Shown: in pieces, positions 1 to 13,215 of the stretch
Layout of the letters: each line of letters starts with the position of its first letter
How positions within the stretch are numbered: position 1 is the stretch's first letter
NCBI RefSeq assembly: GCF_013410035.1
Contig: NZ_JACCBW010000004.1
Location: 124,001-188,000, forward strand
DNA from: Nocardioides cavernae
Lineage (GTDB): Bacteria > Actinomycetota > Actinomycetes > Propionibacteriales > Nocardioidaceae
Reading direction: 5' to 3'
Length of the DNA stretch: 64,000 bases
The notes under the pieces: model-generated
What the model saw: the letters and a program-made list of their open reading frames with translations, nothing else
The model's database searches: none
What the model was told of the DNA's origin: nothing
Position numbers and translations under genes: made by a program

Positions 1-145
1 CGTCGGACAGCTGCTGGATGGTCGGCACGCTCGCGCGGATCCGGCCGTCGTCGGTGATGTCGGTACCGTCGAGGGGCACGTTGAGGTCCGAGCGGACCAG
101 GACGCGCTTGCCGGTCAGGTCACCCAGCGAGGAGATGTCGGACAT
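1..145 (-). CDS. pgk: Phosphoglycerate kinase, N-terminal part (runs off window)
   Basis: Phosphoglycerate kinase makes ATP and 3-phosphoglycerate from 1,3-bisphosphoglycerate in glycolysis. Only the first 48 residues lie in the window: an ATG at 145 opens a frame carrying the family's N-terminal hallmark [16 protein letters not shown], the substrate-binding strand and loop. The start sits 3 nt after the gap stop codon, so gap and pgk are almost certainly co-transcribed, the usual actinobacterial order. The rest of the gene lies to the left of the window. Confidence 0.93.
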   Translation of the reverse strand, partial: MSDISSLGDLTGKRVLVRSDLNVPLDGTDITDDGRIRASVPTIQQLSD

Positions 146-148
146 GGG

Positions 149-1216
<1,068 letters not shown>

Positions 1217-1272
1217 CTATCGGTTGCCGGGAAGCCTCGAACCCGCAGTCTCCCGCGGTACGGACAGGTAAC

Positions 1273-1286
1273 TTGGATCGTTCCAA
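1273..1286. promoter_or_regulatory. Small inverted repeat in the gap upstream region
   Basis: TTGGA-tcgt-TCCAA: 5-bp perfect arms around 4 nt, about 130 nt upstream of the gap start. A degenerate -10 (TAGGGT-like) lies between it and the gene. It could be an operator for a glycolytic regulator; no regulator can be named. Confidence 0.25.
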
Positions 1287-1348
1287 TCGGTGGGACGCCG
1301 GTCACATCCCGTGGTTGGACGGCAGATGAGCTCTGCGCCCGAGATCCG

Positions 1349-1380
1349 TGCTTCGAGGTGGAGATCTCCACCTCGAAGCA
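1349..1380. repeat. Perfect 32-bp palindrome between whiA and gap
   Basis: The 32 bases are exactly self-complementary, centred on GGAGATCTCC, with no unpaired loop. It directly abuts a second hairpin (1381-1410) and follows the 3' end of whiA on the minus strand. No U-tract follows. It may be part of a tandem actinobacterial-type terminator or a protein-binding site for the downstream gap gene. Confidence 0.6.
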
Positions 1381-1410
1381 GGGCGGTCACCGGATGTCCG
1401 GGGACCGCCC
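1381..1410 (-). terminator. Hairpin terminator after whiA
   Basis: GGGCGGTC and GACCGCCC pair outside an inner CCGGA-TG-TCCGG stem, giving a roughly 13-bp GC-rich hairpin with one mismatch. It begins 10 nt after the whiA stop codon. No U-run follows, as is common for actinobacterial terminators. Confidence 0.55.
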
Positions 1411-1419
1411 GACCGACCC

Positions 1420-2406
1420 TCAGGCGTCCTCGGCGAGCATCTCCGGGGTGAGCGACGCCTCGGTGTCGGGGATGCCGAGCTCCTCGGCGCGCTTGTCGGC
1501 CATGGCGAGCAGGCGGCGGATCCGGCCGGCGATGGCGTCCTTGGTGAGGACCGGCTCGTGCAGCTGGCCGAGCTCCTCGAGCGAGGCCTGCTTGTGCTCG
1601 AGCCTCAGGTGGCCGGCCTGGCGCAGGTGGTCGGGGATCTCCTCGGCGAGGATCTCGAGCGCGCGCTCGACCCGGGCCCCGGCGGCGACGGCCGCGCGGG
1701 CGGAGCGGCGCAGGTTGGCGTCGTCGAAGTTGGCCAGCCGGTTGGCCGTGGCGCGCACCTCGCGGCGCATCCGTCGCTCCTCCCACGCCATGAGGGACTC
1801 GTGGGCGCCCAGTCGCGTGAGCAGCGCCCCGATGGCGTCGCCGTCGCGGATCACGACGCGGTCGACGCCGCGCACCTCGCGCGCCTTGGCGGAGATGCCG
1901 AGGCGGCGGGCCACGCCGACGATGGCGAGGGCGGCCTCGGGGCCGGGGCAGGTGATCTCGAGGGAGGACGACCGGCCGGGCTCGGTGAGCGAGCCGTGCG
2001 CGAGGAACGCGCCGCGCCAGGCGGCGACCGCGTCGCACCCGCCCCCGCTCACGACGGCGGGCGGCAGGCCGCGTACGGGTCGGCCGCGCTGGTCCAGCAA
2101 CCCGGTCTGGCGGGCCAGGGCCTCGCCGTCCTTGGTCACCCGGACGATGTAGCGGCTGCCCTTGCGGATCCCGTTGCCCTGCACCATGACGACGTCGGAG
2201 GGGTGTCCGTAGACCTCGGAGATGTCCTTGCGGAGCCGGCGCGCGGCGGCGCCGGTGTCGAGCTCGGCCTCGACGACGATGCGCCCGCTCACGATGTGCA
2301 GGCCCCCGGCGAAGCGGAGCATCGACGCGACCTCGGCCTTGCGGCAGCAGGTCTTGGTGATCTGGGTGTTGGCGAGCTCCGCCTTCACCTGTGCCGTCAT
2401 AGCCAT
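1420..2406 (-). CDS. whiA: WhiA-type DNA-binding regulator
   Basis: WhiA is a cell-division and sporulation regulator in Streptomyces and is kept across Gram-positives. The 328-residue protein has the N-terminal homing-endonuclease-like region, with [21 protein letters not shown] near residues 14-33, and a C-terminal helix-turn-helix region ([22 protein letters not shown]). The start at 2406 gives MAMTAQVK, which matches the family's usual N terminus; an ATG 6 nt further in (2400) is an alternative. A CAGGAT -10-like box lies 7 nt upstream of 2406. It follows yvcK by 46 nt in the conserved uvrC-rapZ-yvcK-whiA order. Confidence 0.95.
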   Translation of the reverse strand: MAMTAQVKAELANTQITKTCCRKAEVASMLRFAGGLHIVSGRIVVEAELDTGAAARRLRKDISEVYGHPSDVVMVQGNGIRKGSRYIVRVTKDGEALARQTGLLDQRGRPVRGLPPAVVSGGGCDAVAAWRGAFLAHGSLTEPGRSSSLEITCPGPEAALAIVGVARRLGISAKAREVRGVDRVVIRDGDAIGALLTRLGAHESLMAWEERRMRREVRATANRLANFDDANLRRSARAAVAAGARVERALEILAEEIPDHLRQAGHLRLEHKQASLEELGQLHEPVLTKDAIAGRIRRLLAMADKRAEELGIPDTEASLTPEMLAEDA

Positions 2407-2452
2407 GTGGCGAATCCTGCCATGCAGGTCAACGACCCTCGGACGGGTCCGC

Positions 2453-3439
2453 TCACACCCCGTCGACGATGCCTCGGAAGGCGTCGGCCAGCCGGTCGGG
2501 GTCGTGCCGCGGCTCCCCCGGGACGGCGATGTCGGCCACGACGAGCCGCGCACCGCGGTCGGTCACGGCACGGTCGAGCGCGGCACGGCCGTCGGCGTGG
2601 TCGCCGGCGATGGCCAGGGCGGTGGAGTCGACGAGGACGGAGTGGACGGTGAGGTCGGGCGCGTGCTCGAAGAGCGCCTCGAGGTGGTCGACGGGCCCGA
2701 ACCCCGTGGTCTCCCCCGCCTGCGCCTCCAGGTTGAGCACGACGACCAGTCGTCCCTGCGTGTCGGCGAGCGCCTGGCGCAGGCCGGGCACCATGAGGTG
2801 CGGGATGACCGAGCTGAACCAGGAGCCCGGCCCGAGGACCACCCACTCGGCGGCGAGGATCGCGTCGACGGCCTCGGCGCACGCCTGCGGGTCCGCGGGG
2901 ACGAGGGCCACGGACTCGATCTGGCCCGCGGTGGTGGCGACCTCGACCTGCCCGCTGACCACGGTCACCGCGTCGGGCGCCGCCGGGTCGGTGCCGCGCA
3001 CCCGCGCGGTGATGTCCATCGGGGTGGTGGCCATCGGCAGCACCCGCCCGTGCGCGCCGAGCAGCCGACCGACCCAGTCGAGCGCGCGTACGTGGTCGCC
3101 CATCAGCTCCCAGAGGCCGACGATCAGGAGGTTGCCGACGACGTGACCGTTCATCTCGCCCTGGCCCGCGAAGCGGTGCTGGATGACGTCGGCCCAGGTG
3201 CGGCCCCACTCGTCGTCGCCGCACAGGGCGGCGAGCGCCATCCGGAGGTCGCCGGGGGGCAGTACGCCGAACTCGCCGCGCAGCCTGCCGGACGAGCCGC
3301 CGTTGTCGGCCACCGTGACGATCGCCGTCAGGTCGTCGATGGTGAGGTCGTCGTGCAGGCGGCGCAGCGCCGAGAGCGTGGCGTGCAGACCGTGCCCGCC
3401 CCCGAGGGCGACCGCGGCCTGCGCGGTGTCGCGCGCCAC
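2453..3439 (-). CDS. yvcK: YvcK/CofD-like gluconeogenesis factor
   Basis: This is a UDP-sugar-binding protein of the CofD-like family; in other bacteria it is needed for growth on gluconeogenic carbon and for cell-shape control. The 328 residues begin with the glycine-rich nucleotide-binding loop [19 protein letters not shown] and include [10 protein letters not shown] and [10 protein letters not shown], both typical of the family. The start is GTG at 3439, one nucleotide after the rapZ stop, so translation is probably coupled. It lies between rapZ and whiA as in most actinobacteria. Confidence 0.94.
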   Translation of the reverse strand: MARDTAQAAVALGGGHGLHATLSALRRLHDDLTIDDLTAIVTVADNGGSSGRLRGEFGVLPPGDLRMALAALCGDDEWGRTWADVIQHRFAGQGEMNGHVVGNLLIVGLWELMGDHVRALDWVGRLLGAHGRVLPMATTPMDITARVRGTDPAAPDAVTVVSGQVEVATTAGQIESVALVPADPQACAEAVDAILAAEWVVLGPGSWFSSVIPHLMVPGLRQALADTQGRLVVVLNLEAQAGETTGFGPVDHLEALFEHAPDLTVHSVLVDSTALAIAGDHADGRAALDRAVTDRGARLVVADIAVPGEPRHDPDRLADAFRGIVDGV

Positions 3440-3440
3440 C

Positions 3441-4319
3441 TCACTCCCTGCCGAGGTCGCGGTGGGCGGTGCTGACGTCGTAGCCGGCGCTGCGCAGGCG
3501 CGCCGCGATCTCCTCGGTCGTCGCCACGCTGCGGTGCTTGCCGCCGGTGCACCCGACGGCGACCTGCATGAAGCGCTTGCCCTCGCGCAGGTAGCCCTCG
3601 GCGACCGTCGACAGGACCGGGAGGTACTGCTCGAGGAACTGCGCCGCGCCGGGTTGGGAGAGGACGAAGGCCGAGACCTCCGGGTCGCGACCGTTCTGGG
3701 GGCGCAGCTCGGGGACCCAGTGCGGGTTGGGGAGGAACCGCATGTCGGCCACCCAGTCGGCGTCGACGGGGATGCCGTACTTGAAGCCGAAGCTGATCAC
3801 GGTGACCTTGAGCCGGGTCGACGCAGCCGTCCCGAAGAGCTCCGCGATCCGGTCCTGGAGCTGGTGGACGTTGAAGTTCGACGTGTCGAGCAGCACGTCG
3901 GCGTCACCCCGGATGTCGGCCATCACGTCGCGCTCGCGCCGGAGCCCGTGGAGCAGGCGGCCGCCGCCCTGGAGCGGGTGCGGGCGCCGGGCCGCCTCCT
4001 GCCGACGGACCAGCACGTCGTCGGTGGCCTCGAGGAACAGCAGCGTCGTCGGCCGCCCGGTGACCTGCTGGTGGCGGTTGGCCTGCAGGGAGTCGAAGAA
4101 CGACCCGGACCGGACGTCGACGACCACCGCGATCGGCTGGTGGATCCCCCGGCTGTCGTCGACGAGGCGCACCACGTCGCGCACGAGGGTCGGCGGGAGG
4201 TTGTCGACCACGAAGTAGCCGAGGTCCTCCAGCTCCTTGGCGGCGGTGCTGCGGCCCGCACCGGTCATGCCGGTGACGATCACCAGCTCGCCGGGCGTCG
4301 CGTCGTCCGTCAGGGACAT
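3441..4319 (-). CDS. rapZ: RapZ/YvcJ-type RNase adaptor, P-loop protein
   Basis: This 292-residue protein is the actinobacterial form of RapZ (YvcJ), a nucleotide-binding protein that in E. coli binds GlmZ small RNA. The N-terminal P-loop reads GMTGAGRST, with Arg where a canonical Walker A has Lys; I believe this is common in actinobacterial RapZ. The C-terminal domain has SFGFKYGIP, DMRFLPNP and GCTGGKHRSV, the hallmark substrate-binding motifs. Its ATG overlaps the uvrC stop by one base (TGATG), implying coupled translation. Confidence 0.95.
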   Translation of the reverse strand: MSLTDDATPGELVIVTGMTGAGRSTAAKELEDLGYFVVDNLPPTLVRDVVRLVDDSRGIHQPIAVVVDVRSGSFFDSLQANRHQQVTGRPTTLLFLEATDDVLVRRQEAARRPHPLQGGGRLLHGLRRERDVMADIRGDADVLLDTSNFNVHQLQDRIAELFGTAASTRLKVTVISFGFKYGIPVDADWVADMRFLPNPHWVPELRPQNGRDPEVSAFVLSQPGAAQFLEQYLPVLSTVAEGYLREGKRFMQVAVGCTGGKHRSVATTEEIAARLRSAGYDVSTAHRDLGRE

Positions 4320-6367
4320 CACTCGTCCTCCATGATCTCGCCGGTGGCGGTGTTGACCGCCGGTGCCGTGGCGGCAGTCTTGCGGGTCGCGTCGGCCTTC
4401 GCGACCGCCTCCTTGATCGCCGTCGCCGTGCGCGGCCCGATGCCCGGTACGAGGGCGATCTGGTCGACCTCGGCCTCGCGGAGCTTCTTGAGGGAGCCGA
4501 AGTGCTTGAGGAGCGTCTTGCGGCGCACCTCGCCGAGGCCGGGCACGTCGTCGAGCGTGCTCTCCACCATCGACTTGGAGCGACGGTTGCGGTGGTGGGT
4601 GATCGCGAAGCGGTGCGCCTCGTCGCGGATGCGCTGGAGGAGGTAGAGCCCCTCGCTGGTGCGGGCCATGATCACCGGGTCCTCCTCCCCCGGCAGCCAC
4701 ACCTCCTCGAGCCGCTTGGCCAGGCCGCAGACGGGGACGTCGGTGACGCCGAGCTCGGCGAGCGCCTGCTGGGCGGCCGCGACCTGCGGCGGCCCGCCGT
4801 CGACGACGACGAGCGAGGGGGCGTACGCGAACTTCCGCGGGCGGCCCGTCTCCGGGTCGACGAGGAGGGGCCGCTGGGCGTCGTCCGGCTGGGCGTGCGA
4901 GGCCGAGGCACGCCCCGAGGTCCCCCGAGGAGCATCGTGGACCTCGACACTCCGGGCCTGCTCGTCGAGCAGCCGCTTGAACCGGCGGGTGATGACCTCG
5001 TGCATCGACGCGACGTCGTTCTGGCCGTCGACGCCGCGGATCACGAAGCGGCGGTACTCGGACTTGCGGGACAGCCCGTCCTCGAAGACGACCATCGACG
5101 CGACGACCTCGGTGCCCTGGAGGTTGGAGACGTCGTAGCACTCGATGCGCAGCGGCACCTCGTCGAGCGTGAGCGCCTGCTGGATCTCCTCGAGCGCCCG
5201 GTTGCGGGTCGTGAGGTCGCTGGCGCGCTTGGTCTTGTGGAGCGCGAGGGCCTGGGCGGCGTTGGTCGCGACCGTCTCCTGCAGGTCCTTCTTGTCCCCG
5301 CGCTGGGGCACCCGGATCGCGACCTTGCTGCCGCGCCGCTCGGTGAGCAGCTCCTCGAGCACGTCGTGGTCGGGCGGCAGCGCCGGGACCAGCACCTCGC
5401 GCGGGATGCTCTCTCCCCCCTCGTCAGCACTGACGCCGCCGTAGAGCTGCAGGAGGAAGTCCTGCACCAGCTCGGGCGTACCGCCCTCGTCGGTGCGGTC
5501 GGCGACCCAGCCGCGCTGCCCACGGATCCGGCCGCCGCGGACGTAGAAGATCTGGACGGCCACCTCGAGCGGGTCCTCCGCCAGGGCGATCACGTCGGCG
5601 TCGGCGCCGTCCCCGAGGACGACGGCCTGCTTCTCCAGTGCCCGCTCCATCGCTCCGAGGTCGTCGCGCAGCCGGGCGGCCTTCTCGAAGTCGAGCGCCT
5701 CGCTGGCGGCGTACATCTCCTTGCGGATGCGCGCCATGAACGGCTTGGTCTGGCCGCCCATGAAGTCGCAGAAGTCGTCGACGATCCGGCGGTGCTCCTC
5801 CTCGCTGACGTTGCCGACGCACGGCGCGGAGCACTTGTCGATGTAGCCCAGCAGGCAGGGCCGGCCGATCTGGCTGGACCGCTTGAAGACGCCGTTGGAG
5901 CACGAGCGCATCGGGAAGACGCGGAGCAGGATGTCGACGGTCTCGCGGATCGCCCACGCATGGCTGTAGGGGCCGAAGTAGCGGGTGCCCTTGCGCTTGG
6001 CGCCGCGGCCGACCATCACCCGCGGGAACTCGTCGCCGACAGTCACCGCGAGCCACGGGTAGGACTTGTCGTCGCGGTACTTGACGTTGAAGCGCGGATC
6101 GAACTCCTTGATCCAGCTGTACTCGAGCTGGAGCGCCTCGACCTCGGTGTCGACGACGGTCCACTCGACGCTGGCGCCGGTGGTGACCATCGTGGCCGTG
6201 CGGGGGTGCAGGTTGGCGATGTCCTGGAAGTAGGACGACAGCCGCGGACGCAGGCTCTTGGCCTTGCCGACGTAGATCACGCGGCCCTTGGCGTCGCGGA
6301 AGCGGTAGACGCCCGGCTTGGTGGGGATCGACCCGGGAGCGGGTCGATAGGAGCTCGGCGTGGCCAC
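4319..6367 (-). CDS. uvrC: Excinuclease ABC subunit UvrC
   Basis: UvrC makes the dual incisions of nucleotide excision repair. The 682 residues contain the GIY-YIG nuclease domain (residues about 15-95, with GVYRF and VIYVGKA), a UVR domain near residues 205-245 that contacts UvrB, the RNase H-like nuclease region (VVVDGGPPQ), and a C-terminal tandem helix-hairpin-helix ([15 protein letters not shown] and [12 protein letters not shown]). The start is GTG at 6367, supported by a leaderless-type -10 just upstream. It heads the uvrC-rapZ-yvcK unit. Confidence 0.97.
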   Translation of the reverse strand: MATPSSYRPAPGSIPTKPGVYRFRDAKGRVIYVGKAKSLRPRLSSYFQDIANLHPRTATMVTTGASVEWTVVDTEVEALQLEYSWIKEFDPRFNVKYRDDKSYPWLAVTVGDEFPRVMVGRGAKRKGTRYFGPYSHAWAIRETVDILLRVFPMRSCSNGVFKRSSQIGRPCLLGYIDKCSAPCVGNVSEEEHRRIVDDFCDFMGGQTKPFMARIRKEMYAASEALDFEKAARLRDDLGAMERALEKQAVVLGDGADADVIALAEDPLEVAVQIFYVRGGRIRGQRGWVADRTDEGGTPELVQDFLLQLYGGVSADEGGESIPREVLVPALPPDHDVLEELLTERRGSKVAIRVPQRGDKKDLQETVATNAAQALALHKTKRASDLTTRNRALEEIQQALTLDEVPLRIECYDVSNLQGTEVVASMVVFEDGLSRKSEYRRFVIRGVDGQNDVASMHEVITRRFKRLLDEQARSVEVHDAPRGTSGRASASHAQPDDAQRPLLVDPETGRPRKFAYAPSLVVVDGGPPQVAAAQQALAELGVTDVPVCGLAKRLEEVWLPGEEDPVIMARTSEGLYLLQRIRDEAHRFAITHHRNRRSKSMVESTLDDVPGLGEVRRKTLLKHFGSLKKLREAEVDQIALVPGIGPRTATAIKEAVAKADATRKTAATAPAVNTATGEIMEDE

Positions 6368-6373
6368 CCGACA

Positions 6374-6379
6374 ACCCTA
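6374..6379 (-). promoter_or_regulatory. -10 element of uvrC (leaderless type)
   Basis: TAGGGT ends 6 nt before the uvrC GTG. There is no ribosome site between, so the transcript probably begins at the start codon. Confidence 0.5.
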
Positions 6380-6380
6380 C

Positions 6381-6417
6381 GGGCGGCCCCCGACACCGTG
6401 GTGTCGGTGGGCCGCCC
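6381..6417 (-). terminator. Strong hairpin after the metalloprotease gene
   Basis: Two stacked stems, GGGCGGCCC with GGGCCGCCC and CCGACACC with GGTGTCGG, form a 17-bp hairpin with a 2-nt loop and a single bulge. It begins 28 nt after the metalloprotease stop and insulates it from the uvrC promoter. No U-tract follows. Confidence 0.65.
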
Positions 6418-6445
6418 GCATCGGTTCAGCGCGCTGCGTCGTGCG

Positions 6446-8638
6446 TCACTTGATCTTCTTGGGCCTCGACTTCGACGAAGCCTTCTTGAAGCCCTTCTTC
6501 TTGCCGGTCACCTTCACCGACACCTTCTTGCCCTTCAGCCCGCGGGTCACGGCCAGCTTCTTGGACGTCGCGCCACGGATCGCCTTCTTGCCGACGAACC
6601 ACTGGTAGGAGAACCTCGTGGCGTTCGTCCAGCCCTTCGCCCGGGCGACGAGCCGCTTGCCGACCTTGGCCTTGCCGGTGATCTTCGGCCGCTTGGTCAC
6701 GAGCGTGCCGATGCGCACCTTCCTGGTGGTCGACGAGCGTACGTAGCTGCTGGTCGCGTAACCGGCCGCGCGCGGGTACTCACGGACCTGGATCCGCTTG
6801 CCGAGGTCCTTGGCGGTCAGGCGGTAGGTCGAGGCGCTCGCGCCCTTGATCGTCTTGCCGTTGCGCGACCAGACGTAGGTGGTCGAGTAGTCGCCGGGCT
6901 TGGTGCCCAGGTAGTTCACCCAGTCGAGCCCCGACGCGGTGAGCGTACGGCCCACGCGCGGGGAGCCACTGATGCTGACGACGCCCGTCGTGCCCTCGCG
7001 GCGGTACCAGGAAGCGGGCTGCACGGTGACGGGCGCCGACGTCGCCGTCGGGCTCGGGTTGCGGCCCACGGCGTAGCCGGTCACCTGGACGCTGAGCTGG
7101 CCGCCGGCCATGGCGACCGTGGGGGCGAAGGTCGGGTCGTCGGCCTGCGGGACCGGCTGCCCGTTGAACAGCCACTGGTAGCGGTACGCGGTCGCACCCG
7201 CGACCGCGCCGCCCGCCGAGACGGTGCGCAACGGCTCGGCGGTGCCTGCGACCGACGCGCTGCCGGCCGGCAGCGGCGGCTTCTGGGTCCGCGTGACCTG
7301 GACCGTGTTGGCCCCGGTGGCGGCCACGACGATGCTGCCGCTGGCGTTGGACCAGCTCTCGCCGGCCTGGAGCGCCCCGTCGCCGCCCTGCACGTCGAGC
7401 AGGAACGACCCGCGTTCCTCGTTCTCGCGCTCGAGCACGAGGCCCTTCGCGTAGGACTGGCCGTAGGACGCGACCGCGCCGAGGCCCTTGGCGTAGAACG
7501 CCCCGGCGTCGGCGCCGGCGCCGTCGCGGTAGTCGACAAAGGTCCGCTTGCCGGTGTCCGGGTCGATGAAGACGACGCTGCGCAGGCCCGTCGCCGCCGT
7601 CCGGGAGCCGATCGCCGTCGCGCCGAGGCCGTTGCTGGCGTCGGCGTACTCACCGGCGGCGACGACGCCCTGCTCCCACCGGAACACGGTCCCGAGGACG
7701 GGGCTGGTGTGGCCGGCGGGGTCGGAGCCCATGAGCTCGTAGAGGCCGCCGTACTCGGCGCGGGCGTTGGTGGAGTGCTGGAGCCCGACGTTGTGGCCGT
7801 ACTCGTGCTCGAGGGTGCTCTGCATGCCCCCGTTGCCCCGCTCGAGGACGATGACGGGGCCGCCGCTGTTGAGGGAGACGCCGCGGCGCGCGCGGCCGAC
7901 GGCCTCGTCGAAGAAGCAGGCCGACGGCACGACGATCACGAGGTGGTTGGGGCTGTCGCCGGTGAAGTCCACGCCCGGGTAGACCCGCGCGGCGACGTCG
8001 CGGTAGATCGCGTCGAACTGCGCGCCGCCGGCGCCGAGGCCGCAGCCACCGGCGACCGACGCGGCCGCGGAGTCGGCCACGGCCATGCCGGTGACGGTGG
8101 ACCAGGCCGGGATGACGCCTGCGGACTCGCGCACCCAGTACTGCTGGGCTGCGTTGACCTGCGCGACGAGGTCGGCGTCCGGGACGCTGAAGGCGCCGAG
8201 GTTGGTGAGCTTCACCAGGTAGGTGGCGTGGGCGGCGGGACCGGCGGCGGGCCGCGGCGACACGACGCGCACGTCGCGGGCGGTCACCCCGTCGGGCCGG
8301 CGCTCGGCGCGGTCGAGGGCGGCGCTGCGACGCGCACTGGTGGTCAGGCCGCCGCCGGCCGTCCCGCCCGGGACGACCAGGTCCCCGCTGAAGGCCGAGC
8401 CCGGGTCGGCCTCGAAGCCGTCCGCGAGACGGATCACGCGACCGTCGCGGGTCTCGACGGAGTAGGTGTCGGGCTGGCCGCCCTCACCGGCGAGGACGCG
8501 GACCGTGCCGCGGACCTCGACGACGTCGGCGCCACCGGCACGAGGCGCGGTCGGTGCCGCCACCCCGGCGCTGGGCGCCATCAGTGCGGTCGCGGTGACC
8601 GCCACGGTCGCGACCGTGAGACGTGTTCGTACAGACAT
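6446..8638 (-). CDS. Secreted zinc metalloprotease with C-terminal Ig-like repeats
   Basis: A 730-residue exported protein. Residues 1-28 form a Sec signal peptide ending near GVAA. The zinc site is HEYGHNVGLQH (His278, Glu279, His282, His288), followed by a Met-turn-like YELMGSD; this HExxHxxGxxH layout is that of metzincins such as the M11/M12 families. The rest consists of beta-sandwich-like modules. Two of them share a G-xP-xVG-x-L-A pattern (for example PKITGKAKVGKRL) and W/YQW repeats seen in surface-binding domains, and the C terminus is very Lys-rich. Start 8638 was chosen because the signal peptide begins there. Substrate unknown. Confidence 0.85.
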   Translation of the reverse strand: MSVRTRLTVATVAVTATALMAPSAGVAAPTAPRAGGADVVEVRGTVRVLAGEGGQPDTYSVETRDGRVIRLADGFEADPGSAFSGDLVVPGGTAGGGLTTSARRSAALDRAERRPDGVTARDVRVVSPRPAAGPAAHATYLVKLTNLGAFSVPDADLVAQVNAAQQYWVRESAGVIPAWSTVTGMAVADSAAASVAGGCGLGAGGAQFDAIYRDVAARVYPGVDFTGDSPNHLVIVVPSACFFDEAVGRARRGVSLNSGGPVIVLERGNGGMQSTLEHEYGHNVGLQHSTNARAEYGGLYELMGSDPAGHTSPVLGTVFRWEQGVVAAGEYADASNGLGATAIGSRTAATGLRSVVFIDPDTGKRTFVDYRDGAGADAGAFYAKGLGAVASYGQSYAKGLVLERENEERGSFLLDVQGGDGALQAGESWSNASGSIVVAATGANTVQVTRTQKPPLPAGSASVAGTAEPLRTVSAGGAVAGATAYRYQWLFNGQPVPQADDPTFAPTVAMAGGQLSVQVTGYAVGRNPSPTATSAPVTVQPASWYRREGTTGVVSISGSPRVGRTLTASGLDWVNYLGTKPGDYSTTYVWSRNGKTIKGASASTYRLTAKDLGKRIQVREYPRAAGYATSSYVRSSTTRKVRIGTLVTKRPKITGKAKVGKRLVARAKGWTNATRFSYQWFVGKKAIRGATSKKLAVTRGLKGKKVSVKVTGKKKGFKKASSKSRPKKIK

Positions 8639-8666
8639 GCGTGTGCTCCCCCGTGCTTGCCCCGTC

Positions 8667-8689
8667 ACGCGCCCGTAGGTCGGGCGCGT
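8667..8689 (-). terminator. Hairpin between the Rieske and metalloprotease genes
   Basis: ACGCGCCCG and CGGGCGCGT form a perfect 9-bp stem with a 5-nt loop. A smaller 6-bp hairpin is at 8701-8716. They lie about 75-120 nt after the Rieske stop and 30-80 nt before the protease start, so they are either a terminator or protease leader structure. Confidence 0.4.
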
Positions 8690-8789
8690 CGGAAGCATCA
8701 TGGCCCATCGGGGCCACCGGGAAACATCGGCACGGGATCCGCGCGCGACCAGCCGACCGGCGTACGCCGCCGGACGTGCACCGTCGGGA

Positions 8790-9263
8790 TCAGGCGAGCG
8801 AGATCGAGTCCCCGTCGACCGTGATCTCGACCGCCTCGAGCGGCGAGCTGGCCGGCCCCGAGAGGGGCGAGCCGTCCTCGAGCGAGAACTTGCTCAGGTG
8901 GCACGGGCACGGGATGTCGCCCTCGCTGCTGGACTCCACCAGGCAGCCCTGGTGGGTGCAGACCGCGGTGAACGCCTTGAAGTCACCCTCCGTCGGCTGG
9001 GTGACGACGACCTTGGAGGCCGCGACGACGAAGCAGCCGCCGACCGGCACGTCGGACGCGCTCGCGAGCGCGTCGGCGCCGGGGGTCGAGGTGCCGTCGG
9101 AGCTGGGCGCGGCCTCCGACGGGCTGGGGCTCGACTCGTCCGTGGCCGACGAGGCCGGGGTGTCCGGGGTCGAGTCGTCCGAGCCGCACGCGGCGAGGAC
9201 GGGGACACCGACGGCGATGGCGGCAGTACCGGACAGGGCGCGACGTCTGTTGATGGCGGTCAT
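8790..9263 (-). CDS. Rieske 2Fe-2S lipoprotein, Tat-type signal
   Basis: This 157-residue protein is predicted to carry one Rieske cluster outside the membrane. The N terminus has a twin-arginine stretch (NRRRAL) and a lipobox VLAAC with Cys26, followed by a Ser/Thr/Pro-rich linker to about residue 68. Cluster ligands are Cys102/His104 (CTHQGC) and Cys119/His122 (CPCHLSKF), with Cys107 and Cys121 placed for the usual disulfide. It stands alone, away from any cytochrome bc complex, so it may be an electron-transfer lipoprotein of unknown partner. ATG at 9263 with a leaderless -10. Confidence 0.9.
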   Translation of the reverse strand: MTAINRRRALSGTAAIAVGVPVLAACGSDDSTPDTPASSATDESSPSPSEAAPSSDGTSTPGADALASASDVPVGGCFVVAASKVVVTQPTEGDFKAFTAVCTHQGCLVESSSEGDIPCPCHLSKFSLEDGSPLSGPASSPLEAVEITVDGDSISLA

Positions 9264-9269
9264 GGCGGG

Positions 9270-9275
9270 ACCCTA
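9270..9275 (-). promoter_or_regulatory. -10 element of the Rieske gene (leaderless type)
   Basis: TAGGGT, 6 nt before the ATG at 9263, in the short gap after uvrA. Confidence 0.45.
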
Positions 9276-9325
9276 GCCAGCAGACCTGTGAGCAGGCTGA
9301 GACGACAGTGTCGATCCGGTGACGC

Positions 9326-12349
<3,024 letters not shown>

Positions 12350-12379
12350 AGTGGTCCTCGTCGAGGTAGATCGGTGGAG

Positions 12380-12395
12380 TCGAACACATGTTCGT
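12380..12395. promoter_or_regulatory. LexA SOS box upstream of uvrA
   Basis: TCGAACACATGTTCGT matches the actinobacterial/Bacillus-type LexA consensus TCGAAC-N4-GTTCGA at 11 of 12 defined positions. It lies 30 nt upstream of the uvrA GTG, so LexA repression with DNA-damage induction is predicted. Confidence 0.8.
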
Positions 12396-12510
12396 CTCGG
12401 ACGCGCGTCACGGTCAAGCGGACGCACCGCTCCACCCTAGGACCCCCCACCGACAACGGGCTCATCCGTCACCCACGGGGGTGGACACGCGGAGGTGGCA
12501 CGATGACCAC

Positions 12511-13215
12511 GTGACAGACGACCAGGGCGAGCTGCCCGAGCTCATCGCCATGGCCGACCAGGCGCTGGTGCGCACCGTGGACGGCCTCTCCGACTCCCAG
12601 TATGCGGAGCCGTCGCAACTGCCCGGCTGGACCCGCGCGCACGTGGTGGCCCACGTCACCCTCAACGCGGAGGCGCTGGCCGGGGTGCTGCACGGAGCCC
12701 ACGTGGGGAGCCCGCAGCCGATGTACGCCTCGCAGGAGGCGCGGGACGCGGACATCGCCGCGCTCGCCGGCGCCTCCACGGCCGACCTGCGCGAGCGGTT
12801 CCTCGCAGCCACCGGCACGTTCACCGAGGCGCTCGGCGCGATGCACGAGGGCGACTGGAAGGGACGCTTCGAGCGGACCCCGGGCGCGCCCGGCATCCGG
12901 CTGGCCAACGTCCCGCTGATGCGCCTGCGCGAGGTCGAGATCCACCACGCCGACCTCGACGCCGGCTACACGGCCGCCGACTGGTCGCCCCGCTTCTGCC
13001 GGGTCCTGCTGGACTCGCTGACGAAGTTCGACACCGAGCAGCCCTTCGAGGTACGCCCGACGGACCTCGACGGCACGTGGCGCTACGGGGACGGGGACGG
13101 AGGCCCCGTCGTCAGCGGCACGGCCGGCGCGCTGGGCTGGTGGCTGACGGGACGCGGCGCGGGCGAGGGGCTCGCGTCGGACAGCGGGGTCCTCCCGCGG
13201 ATGGAGGCATGGTGA
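12511..13215 (+). CDS. DinB-like mycothiol-dependent maleylpyruvate isomerase family protein
   Basis: This 234-residue protein belongs to the DinB-like metal-binding four-helix family used by actinobacteria for mycothiol-dependent transfer or isomerisation. The N-terminal helix with WTRAHVVAHVTLNAEAL and the later VEIHHADLDAGY supply the expected metal-binding histidines. Substrate is not predictable: family members act on maleylpyruvate, xenobiotics or thiols. The GTG at 12511 has GGAGGTGG 12 nt upstream and a CACGAT -10-like box 6 nt before it, so the mode of initiation is ambiguous. It overlaps the next gene by 7 nt. Confidence 0.85.
   Translation: MTDDQGELPELIAMADQALVRTVDGLSDSQYAEPSQLPGWTRAHVVAHVTLNAEALAGVLHGAHVGSPQPMYASQEARDADIAALAGASTADLRERFLAATGTFTEALGAMHEGDWKGRFERTPGAPGIRLANVPLMRLREVEIHHADLDAGYTAADWSPRFCRVLLDSLTKFDTEQPFEVRPTDLDGTWRYGDGDGGPVVSGTAGALGWWLTGRGAGEGLASDSGVLPRMEAW

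Noticed and set aside
1230..1260. A GGTTCGAGGC-like T-arm on the minus strand upstream of gap, suggesting a tRNA
   Set aside because: The bases flanking it do not form a 5-bp T stem and no acceptor, D or anticodon arms can be paired around it.
4502..8824. A very long plus-strand open frame (over 1,400 codons) antisense to uvrC and the metalloprotease
   Set aside because: It crosses two well-supported minus-strand genes and a terminator. Long antisense frames are expected at this GC content, and the translation is low-complexity.
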